DNA from: Halotalea alkalilenta DSM 17697
Lineage (GTDB): Bacteria; Pseudomonadota; Gammaproteobacteria; Pseudomonadales; Halomonadaceae
Direction: 5' to 3'
NCBI RefSeq assembly: GCF_000621205.1
Contig: NZ_JHYY01000035.1
Coordinates: 34,048-98,047 of the forward strand
Length of the DNA stretch: 64,000 nt
The position numbers were made by a program, and so were the translations under genes. Below, one piece after another: positions 58,809 through 64,000 of this stretch; position 1 is the first letter of the stretch; every line of letters begins with the position of its first letter. The notes under the pieces were generated by a model. That model was not told the origin of the DNA, did no database searches, and was given only the letters and a program-made list of their open reading frames with translations.

Positions 58809-59978
58809 ATGCTAGTTTCGATCCTCGACAACGACTTCTACAAGTTCACCATGCAGAATGCGGTGATCAAGCTCTTTCCCCGGGCCTGGGCGCGCTATGG
58901 ATTCATCAATCGCGGCAAGCATGCCTTTCCCGAAGGCTTCTCGACGCGCCTGCGCGCCGCGGTGGACAGAATGGCCGAACTCGAGCTGAGCCAGGACGAA
59001 CGCGACTTCCTCGAACGTACCTGCCCCTATCTCGATCCGACCTATCACGACTTCCTCCAGGGTTTTCGCTTCGATCCCGACGAAGTGGTCATCCGCCAGC
59101 GTGGAGAGGATCTCGAGGTCACGGTCGAAGGGCTCTGGTACCGCACCATCCTGTGGGAAATGCCGCTGATGGCTTTGATCAGCGAGCTATGGTTCGAGAT
59201 GCGGGGCGAACCGAGGGAGAGCGACGAGCAGGCGCTAGAGAAGACCAGGGCGAAAATCGAGCACTACCGCCGACTCGGACTCAAGGTCGCCGAGTTCGGC
59301 ACTCGCCGGCGCTACAGCTATGCGCTGCACGACAAAGTGGTGGCGACGCTCAAGCGCTATGGCGAGAGCTCTTTCACCGGTACCAGCAACGTTCACCTGG
59401 CGCACCGCCACGGCGTCAAACCGCTCGGCACCCATGCCCACGAATGGTTCATGTTCCATGCCGCCAACTATGGCTTCAAGGTCGCCAACTCGGTAGCGCT
59501 GAACAACTGGGTCAAGGTCTATCGTGGTGATCTCGGCATCGCGCTGACCGATACCTTCACCACCGAGGTATTCTTCGCAAGCTTCGACAAGATGCTCGCC
59601 AAGCTCTTCGATGGGCTGCGTCACGACAGCGGCGATGCGATCGCTTTCGCCGAAACCACCATCGAACACTACAAGAAGCTCGGCATCGACCCGCGCAGCA
59701 AGACGATCATATTCTCCGACGCGCTCGATCCGGAAAAGGTCGATCGAATCGTGCGTTTTTGCAGCGGCAGGATCGGCATGTCCTTCGGCATCGGAACGAA
59801 TTTCACCAACGACGTCGGGGTCAAGCCGATGAACATCGTGGTCAAGATGACGGAGACCCGCCCGGAGGGAGACGATCAGTGGCTCGCGGTGGTGAAACTC
59901 TCGGATATCCGCGAGAAGAACACGGGCGATCCGCAGATGATCCAGCTGGCCCGCCAGATTCTTTCCCTTCCCGGCTGA
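58809..59978 (+). CDS. pncB: Nicotinate phosphoribosyltransferase
   Basis: The 389-residue protein makes nicotinate mononucleotide from nicotinate and PRPP, using ATP. The N-terminus MLVSILDNDFYKFTMQNAV, the GTHAHEWFMFH loop with the phosphorylated His, GLRHDSGDAIAFAE and IGMSFGIGTNFTNDVG are all typical. Length fits E. coli PncB (400). The ATG at 58809 is chosen because the frame upstream does not resemble the family. PncA, which supplies nicotinate, is encoded about 900 bases downstream. Confidence 0.96.
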   Translation: MLVSILDNDFYKFTMQNAVIKLFPRAWARYGFINRGKHAFPEGFSTRLRAAVDRMAELELSQDERDFLERTCPYLDPTYHDFLQGFRFDPDEVVIRQRGEDLEVTVEGLWYRTILWEMPLMALISELWFEMRGEPRESDEQALEKTRAKIEHYRRLGLKVAEFGTRRRYSYALHDKVVATLKRYGESSFTGTSNVHLAHRHGVKPLGTHAHEWFMFHAANYGFKVANSVALNNWVKVYRGDLGIALTDTFTTEVFFASFDKMLAKLFDGLRHDSGDAIAFAETTIEHYKKLGIDPRSKTIIFSDALDPEKVDRIVRFCSGRIGMSFGIGTNFTNDVGVKPMNIVVKMTETRPEGDDQWLAVVKLSDIREKNTGDPQMIQLARQILSLPG

Positions 59979-60002
59979 ACGCCGGCGCGATCGAGGGCAG
60001 GC

Positions 60003-60359
60003 TCAGGCGCGGCGGCGCAGCGGTGCCCGCTCGTCGACGGCTTCATGGCGCGGCTTTTCGAGCCTGCTCTCTGATTCGTCGGGTGAGTGAGCCTGACGAC
60101 GCGGCTCATCCACGACCTCGACGCCCTGGCCGGCCGCGCGCTCGCGAGCGACGCGCATCAGTGCCTCGAGCTGCTCGGCGCTGATCTCGACGCGCTCGAC
60201 GCGGCGTTCGCCACTCCAAAGCACATCGATGATCGGCCGCTCCCGGTGCTGATCGAGACCGACTACGCGACCGATCCGATCCTGGCGAGAATCACGCAGA
60301 GTCGAACCGAGCAGATAATGAATGTCGCTGACGAAGGGCAATCTTCTTCTATTGGACAT
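60003..60359 (-). CDS. Small protein of unknown function between pncB and pncA
   Basis: The protein has 118 residues from the ATG at 60359. The first part (about 1-75) looks like a compact folded domain (FVSDIHYLLGSTLRDSRQDRIGRVVG, RPIIDVLWSGERRVERVEISAEQLEAL). The rest is Arg/Glu-rich and probably disordered, ending PLRRRA. No signal peptide or membrane segment is visible, and the ribosome site is weak. I do not recognise the family; the RIGRVVGLDQ segment faintly recalls PRC-barrel strands. It is convergent with pncB, 24 bases apart. Confidence 0.5.
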   Translation of the reverse strand: MSNRRRLPFVSDIHYLLGSTLRDSRQDRIGRVVGLDQHRERPIIDVLWSGERRVERVEISAEQLEALMRVARERAAGQGVEVVDEPRRQAHSPDESESRLEKPRHEAVDERAPLRRRA

Positions 60360-60876
60360 GTAATTCACCGGACATGCTGGATTTCGTGGTGGCGACGCTC
60401 GCTCGCGAACGTACGAAAGACGCTATGCCTGCCGACGGGTTCGCCCATGATCAAAGGCAGAAAAATCATCGCTACGCTCGAACGCACCGACGAGACCGCA
60501 CGGAAGCCGACCTGCAGTGCAGGCGCGCCTGCGCTACCGGGTCATTTATAGGGCCGGAGTCTAACATACCCCATAGATCAAAAATAAAAGACCTTGTCAA
60601 TATTTTTGTAGTCAACAATTCACCATCATTCACGCAGCCTTACATCGTGTGAACATTGCTTGAACTCTTCACCCGACTTTTTGCAGTCGAAAGGCTTAGA
60701 TTGGAAGTAGATCGGGTAAATAGGAGATATCGAATTCGCCACAGAGCAGTCCCTATGGCCGAAAAACGTCGTTAGAGGAACGGCTGCGGAAAAACCTCGC
60801 CGATCATCGCCGCATTTGCTCAAGCAAAGCCGTCGCCAGGATCGATGACCACGAACCCAACGGAAGACCGATCACC
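60360..60876. other. 517-base region before pncA with a low-GC core
   Basis: No supported gene. Bases about 60555-60740 are distinctly AT-rich (runs such as AAAAATAAAAG and TATTTTTG), unlike the rest of the window. They may carry the pncA promoter (TTGTCA at 60594-60599 is a possible -35) or be remnant sequence. Short frames here (60626-60823 minus, 60447-60551 plus) have no recognisable product. Confidence 0.5.
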
Positions 60877-61533
60877 ATGACCACTCGCTTCTCTCCCGAT
60901 TTCATCCACAGCGCGCTGATCGTGGTCGATGTGCAGCCTGATTTCATGCCAGGCGGCGCGCTGGCCTGCGAGGATGGCGATCAGATCGTCTCCGCCATCG
61001 ACGCCCTGCTCGCCGCCCGGCGCTTCGGCCACGTGGTCGCGACGCAGGATTGGCACCCGGCCGGGCATGTCTCGTTCGCGAGCCAGCATCCCGGCAGGGC
61101 GCCCTTCGAGCGAATCCCGCTGCACGGCGAAGAGCAGACCCTCTGGCCGGACCACTGTGTGCAGGGCAGCCCGGGGGCCCAGCTCCATCCGATGATCGAT
61201 TGGGCACCGGTCGACCTGATCATCCGCAAGGGCACCGACCCCCAGGTCGACTCCTACAGCGCTTTTCGCCACAACCCCGGCCCCGCCGGCAGCCGCCCGA
61301 CCACGGGCCTCGCCGGCTGGCTGCGCGAGCGCGGCGTGACGGACGTCTACCTCTGCGGCCTCGCCCGCGATGTCTGCGTACTGTGGAGCGCCGAGGATGC
61401 GGTGGATGCGGGCTTCAAGACCCATCTGCTGTGGTCGCTCACTCGCCCGGTCAGCTCGGCGAACGACACCGCGACCCGCCAGGCGCTCGCGAACGGCCGG
61501 GTCGAGATTGGCGAAATCGACAGCGCGAATTGA
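60877..61533 (+). CDS. pncA: Nicotinamidase
   Basis: The 218-residue isochorismatase-fold hydrolase converts nicotinamide to nicotinate. The catalytic triad is visible: Asp18 in LIVVDVQPDF, Lys in LIIRKGTDPQVDSYSAF, and Cys in GLARDVCVLWSAEDA. The metal site is in ATQDWHPAGHVSFAS. Length matches E. coli PncA (213). The product feeds PncB upstream, so the two genes cover the first steps of deamidating NAD salvage. Confidence 0.95.
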   Translation: MTTRFSPDFIHSALIVVDVQPDFMPGGALACEDGDQIVSAIDALLAARRFGHVVATQDWHPAGHVSFASQHPGRAPFERIPLHGEEQTLWPDHCVQGSPGAQLHPMIDWAPVDLIIRKGTDPQVDSYSAFRHNPGPAGSRPTTGLAGWLRERGVTDVYLCGLARDVCVLWSAEDAVDAGFKTHLLWSLTRPVSSANDTATRQALANGRVEIGEIDSAN

Positions 61534-61600
61534 GTGACTATGCTGTGGGAACGACGATGGAGCGTCGTCGGCCATCAATCCCTTCAGGAGGTGTAGAATC

Positions 61601-61807
61601 ATGAGCGACAACGTCTACAAGTCGATCGAACTGACCGGCTCAGCCACCACAAGCGTCGAGGATGCGGTGAACAACGCCTTGATCAAGGCGAGCGAGACGG
61701 TACGCGACATGCAGTGGTTCGAGATCACCAGCACCCGCGGCCATATCGAAGGCGGTCGTGTCGCGCACTGGCAGGTCAGCCTCAAGGTCGGTTTCAAGCT
61801 GGAATGA
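61601..61807 (+). CDS. Dodecin, flavin-binding storage protein
   Basis: The 68-residue protein has the dodecin fold signatures [37 protein letters not shown], with the flavin-stacking Trp, and [23 protein letters not shown]. Twelve copies form a hollow sphere that binds FMN or riboflavin and protects it from light or release. AGGAGG lies upstream of the ATG. It is 68 bases after pncA and 37 before trkA, so co-transcription is possible. Confidence 0.93.
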   Translation: MSDNVYKSIELTGSATTSVEDAVNNALIKASETVRDMQWFEITSTRGHIEGGRVAHWQVSLKVGFKLE

Positions 61808-61843
61808 CACGCTCGATGAGCAACGCAGGATGAACTCTGACGG

Positions 61844-63217
61844 ATGAAGATACTGATCCTCGGCGCGGGGCAGGTGGGCGGCACCTTGGCTGAGCACCTC
61901 GCCCGCGAGGAGAACGACATCACCGTGATCGATGTCGACCTGGCAAGCCTGCGCGAGCTGCACAACCGCTGCGAAATCAGCATTCTCCATGGCCATGCCT
62001 CGCACCCTGCGGTACTTGCCGAGGCGGGCTGCGAGAGCGCCGACATGCTGATCGCGGTGACCAACGATGACGAGATCAACATGGTCGCCTGCCAGGTGGC
62101 CTATTCGCTGTTCAAGACTCCCACCAAGATCGCGCGGGTGCGCTCGAGCGCCTACCTGATGCGCCGCGAGCTGTTCAATCCCGGCGCTATCCCGATCGAC
62201 GTCTTGATCAGTCCGGAACAGGTGGTGACCACCCAGATCCGTCGACTGATCGAATATCCAGGCGCCCTCCAAGTGCTCGACTTCTGCGATGGGATGATCC
62301 AACTGGTGGCGATGAAGGCCTACCAGGATGGCCCGCTGGTCGGACAGAAGCTGCGGGCGCTGCACGAGGCCCCTGACGCGATCAACAGCTGGGTCAGCGC
62401 GATCTACCGGCACAATCGGCCGTTCATTCCCGATGGGCACACGGTGGTCGAAGCCGACGACGAAATATTCTTCTTCGCCGCGCGCCGTGACATCCGCACG
62501 GTGATGGCGAGAATGCGGCGCAGCGATCGCAGCGTTCGCCACGTCATCATCGCCGGCGGCGGCCACATCGGCGAGCGGCTGGCGCAGTCGCTCGAGCCCT
62601 CCCACCGGGTCAAGATCATCGAGCGCGACCTGGAGCGCTGCCAGACCCTCGCCGAGCGTCTCGACGACACTGTGGTGCTGCATGGCTCTGCGACCTCGAA
62701 GCGCCTGCTCACCGATGAGAACATCGACGAGTGCGACATCTATTGCGCGCTGACCAATGATGACGAAGTCAACGTCATGTCCTCGATGCTGGCCAAGCGC
62801 CTCGGCGCACGCAAGGTACTCGCATTGATCAACAATACCGCCTACGTCGATCTGGTCCAGGGCGGTGAGATCGATATCGCCATCTCGCCGGAGCAAGCGA
62901 CCATCAGCGGCCTGCTCTCCCATGTGCGCCAGGGCGATCTGGCCAGCGTCCATTCGCTGCGCCGAGGCGCGGCGGAAGCGATCGAGCTGGTGGTCCACGG
63001 CAAGGAGAGACACTCGCGTGTGGTTGGCCATACCATCCGGGAGCTCGGACTTCCCGAGGGCATCACCATCGGTGTGGTGGTACGCGGCGAAGAGGTGCTG
63101 TTCGGCAAGGGGTCGCTGCGCATCCAGGACGGCGATCATCTCGTCTTGCTGGTGATCGACAAGCAAAAGCTGCGCGAAGTGGAGAGACTGTTCCAAGTCG
63201 ATGGGCGGATTCGATGA
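61844..63217 (+). CDS. trkA: TrkA, NAD-binding regulator of Trk potassium uptake
   Basis: The 457-residue protein has two tandem RCK modules, each with a Rossmann NAD site: MKILILGAGQVGGTLAEHL at the start and HVIIAGGGHIGERLAQSL near residue 232, each followed by a TrkA-C domain. It gates the TrkH/TrkI channel on the cytoplasmic side, central to osmotic adjustment. Length equals E. coli TrkA (458). It lies away from rsmB, its common neighbour elsewhere. Confidence 0.96.
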   Translation: MKILILGAGQVGGTLAEHLAREENDITVIDVDLASLRELHNRCEISILHGHASHPAVLAEAGCESADMLIAVTNDDEINMVACQVAYSLFKTPTKIARVRSSAYLMRRELFNPGAIPIDVLISPEQVVTTQIRRLIEYPGALQVLDFCDGMIQLVAMKAYQDGPLVGQKLRALHEAPDAINSWVSAIYRHNRPFIPDGHTVVEADDEIFFFAARRDIRTVMARMRRSDRSVRHVIIAGGGHIGERLAQSLEPSHRVKIIERDLERCQTLAERLDDTVVLHGSATSKRLLTDENIDECDIYCALTNDDEVNVMSSMLAKRLGARKVLALINNTAYVDLVQGGEIDIAISPEQATISGLLSHVRQGDLASVHSLRRGAAEAIELVVHGKERHSRVVGHTIRELGLPEGITIGVVVRGEEVLFGKGSLRIQDGDHLVLLVIDKQKLREVERLFQVDGRIR

Positions 63218-63243
63218 GAGCGCACCTCGTCCGCATGGCCGGC

Positions 63244-63277
63244 TTGGCGCTCATCACCAATATGTTATAGTATATCT
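63244..63277 (+). promoter_or_regulatory. rpmE2 promoter with a candidate Zur box
   Basis: TTGGCG (63244-63249) and TATAGT (63266-63271) are 16 bp apart. TGTTATAGTATATCT (63263-63277) matches the gammaproteobacterial Zur pattern TGTTATANTATAACA at 13 of 15 positions and covers the -10. Zinc-loaded Zur bound there would shut off the zinc-free L31 gene, so it would be induced when zinc is scarce. Confidence 0.65.
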
Positions 63278-63327
63278 AAACAGCGCCGTATCCCGATAAC
63301 CGGCCCATTCCGATAGGGAGCAATGCC

Positions 63328-63585
63328 ATGCGTGCCAACATTCATCCCAGCTATCGCAAAGTAATATTCCACGACACCAACGCCGATGCCTATTTCCTGA
63401 TCGGCTCGACCATCGACGCTCATGACACCATCGAGTGGCAGGACGGCAACACCTACCCGCTGGTCAAGCTCGATGTCTCCTCGGCCTCGCACCCCTTCTA
63501 TACCGGCCAGCAGCGTGCGATCAGCAGCGAAGGACGCGCCGCCCAGTTCAAACGGCGCTTCGGCTCTCTCGGCTCACGCAGTTGA
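63328..63585 (+). CDS. rpmE2: Ribosomal protein L31 type B (zinc-independent)
   Basis: The 85-residue protein has the type B pattern [20 protein letters not shown] and [14 protein letters not shown]. It has no cysteine, so the zinc ribbon of type A L31 is absent, and it carries the longer type B central insertion. It replaces the zinc-binding paralogue in the 50S subunit during zinc shortage, freeing zinc. GGGAG lies seven bases before the ATG. The Zur-like box upstream fits this role. Confidence 0.95.
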   Translation: MRANIHPSYRKVIFHDTNADAYFLIGSTIDAHDTIEWQDGNTYPLVKLDVSSASHPFYTGQQRAISSEGRAAQFKRRFGSLGSRS

Positions 63586-63595
63586 ATGACCGCCA

Positions 63596-63618
63596 GTTGC
63601 CCGCAATGAGCGGGCAAC
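63596..63618 (+). terminator. 9-bp hairpin just after rpmE2
   Basis: GTTGCCCGC (63596-63604) pairs with GCGGGCAAC (63610-63618) around AATGA, 10 bases after the rpmE2 stop. No T-run follows. It may be the original 3' hairpin of the gene, with the larger palindrome behind it. Confidence 0.45.
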
Positions 63619-63636
63619 GCTAGAGAGGTGACGTAA

Positions 63637-63674
63637 AAAGAGAAGGGGTGCTGCGCGCAGCACCCCTTCTCTTT
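63637..63674. terminator. perfect 38-bp palindrome with A- and T-flanks, target of the IS element
   Basis: Every base of 63637-63674 matches its reverse complement. The arms run from an A-rich edge through GAGAAGGGGTGCTGC to a central GCGC. Flanking AAAAAG and CTCTTT make it a bidirectional intrinsic terminator for rpmE2 and for any gene read from the right. The inverted end of the IS1182-family element starts at its last base, so the palindrome is probably the insertion target. Confidence 0.75.
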
Positions 63675-64000
63675 CAGACTGCTGACGAACCCTGCTTTTA
63701 CAGGCAGGGTTCGTCATTTCAGTTCAAGCCACCCACTTTGCGTGCAGATACCCAGGGAATCGGTAGATGACGGTCATGGCGCTCATCAACGCCTCACAGC
63801 GCCGTTGAACAACGCTCCAGGCCCCAAAAATGGATGAAAATAGCCGGCGCATCCGCGCCAGGGCCATCTTCTTCAGGTTTTGGCAGGCTGCGGCAAGCAG
63901 ACACTGCTCTCTCACCCGAGCCAGTCCCCGCATCCGAGCGTAGCGATGGCCGTGTAGCTGTTTGGCATCGGCGAAGCTTCGCTCCACCGTCTCCTTTCGT
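63675..64000 (-). mobile_element. IS1182-family insertion sequence, transposase-3' end (truncated by the window)
   Basis: The element end is CAGACTGCTGACG at 63675-63687, followed inward by a 12-bp hairpin (GACGAACCCTGC at 63683-63694 with GCAGGGTTCGTC at 63704-63715). The transposase gene occupies the remainder. The same end sequence bounds the miniature element at 39247. The other end lies beyond the window. Confidence 0.75.
63724..64000 (-). CDS. IS1182-family transposase, C-terminal part
   Basis: The minus-strand frame is open from 64000 to the stop at 63724. It reads RKETVERSFADAKQLHGHR and then RMRGLARVREQCLLAAACQNLKKMALARM, the C-terminal DDE region (with the catalytic Glu in KETVERSFADAK) of IS1182/IS4-like transposases. 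The start is outside the window, so intactness cannot be judged. The final 30 residues are less conserved. Confidence 0.85.
   Translation of the reverse strand, partial: RKETVERSFADAKQLHGHRYARMRGLARVREQCLLAAACQNLKKMALARMRRLFSSIFGAWSVVQRRCEALMSAMTVIYRFPGYLHAKWVA

Noticed and set aside
60447..60551. 34-codon plus-strand frame before pncA (MIKGRKIIATLERTD...)
   Set aside because: It has no ribosome site, no partner gene and overlaps the end of a longer shadow frame.
60626..60823. 65-codon minus-strand frame in the AT-rich region before pncA
   Set aside because: There is no ribosome site and no similarity to a known protein. Low GC alone is not evidence of a gene.

Overview
The window is a GC-rich gammaproteobacterial chromosome segment, most like Halomonadaceae (Halomonas/Halotalea/Kushneria relatives). 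I infer this from the iscR-ndk-rlmN-pilW-rodZ-hisS-yfgM-bamB-der gene order, the two-subunit AruF/AruG arginine succinyltransferase, the aroE/hemF/tsaC/dprA-def-fmt-rsmB block and the protein sequences. No rRNA, tRNA, CRISPR or prophage was seen. One IS1182-type transposase is cut by the right edge.

Layout. 1-11 kb: end of trmJ, a reduced isc operon (iscR, iscS, iscA; no iscU, hscB, hscA or fdx), then ndk, rlmN, pilW, rodZ, hisS, yfgM, bamB and der. 11-20 kb: a DUF815 ATPase, an M48 lipoprotein protease, aroE, a DinB-like protein, hemF, tsaC and dprA, then divergently def-fmt-rsmB. 20-27 kb: a complete L-threonate/D-erythronate catabolic cluster (ltnD, otnK, otnC, otnI, denD) with a GntR repressor, a GntP-type transporter and a strong palindromic operator between them. 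27-31.5 kb: a polyol-type dehydrogenase and a TRAP transporter (dctPQM). 31.8-38 kb: the arginine succinyltransferase operon astC-aruF-aruG-astD-astB (astE absent). 38-39.3 kb: a secreted PRC-barrel protein and a 329-bp IS1182-like miniature element flanked by duplicated hairpin targets. 39.3-52.6 kb: one long operon for alpha-glucan and trehalose metabolism (glgA, glgB, treZ, malQ, treY, a DUF2934 protein, glgX). 53-56.7 kb: a SitABCD manganese/iron ABC importer. 56.9-63.6 kb: a fasciclin protein, a DUF482-type acyltransferase, pncB, a small unknown protein, pncA, dodecin, trkA and a zinc-free ribosomal protein L31 with a Zur-like box. 63.7-64 kb: the 3' end of the IS1182-family element next to a perfect 38-bp palindrome.

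How the parts work together. Threonate and erythronate enter through the GntP-type permease, are both oxidised to 2-oxo-tetronate (LtnD, DenD), then isomerised, phosphorylated and decarboxylated to DHAP. The ast enzymes feed arginine carbon and nitrogen towards glutamate. GlgA/GlgB build glycogen, and GlgX/MalQ/TreY/TreZ trim it and turn its reducing ends into trehalose, a plausible osmolyte route. SitABCD and TrkA cover metal and potassium uptake. PncA and PncB are consecutive NAD-salvage steps.

Most noteworthy: (1) two IS1182-like ends, 24 kb apart, each abutting a hairpin, one with the hairpin duplicated on both sides of a miniature element; (2) an isc operon without its scaffold gene beside an IscS that lacks the usual C-terminal tail; (3) a 34-codon ORF exactly where ispG normally sits; (4) a 19-bp hairpin in the iscR leader.
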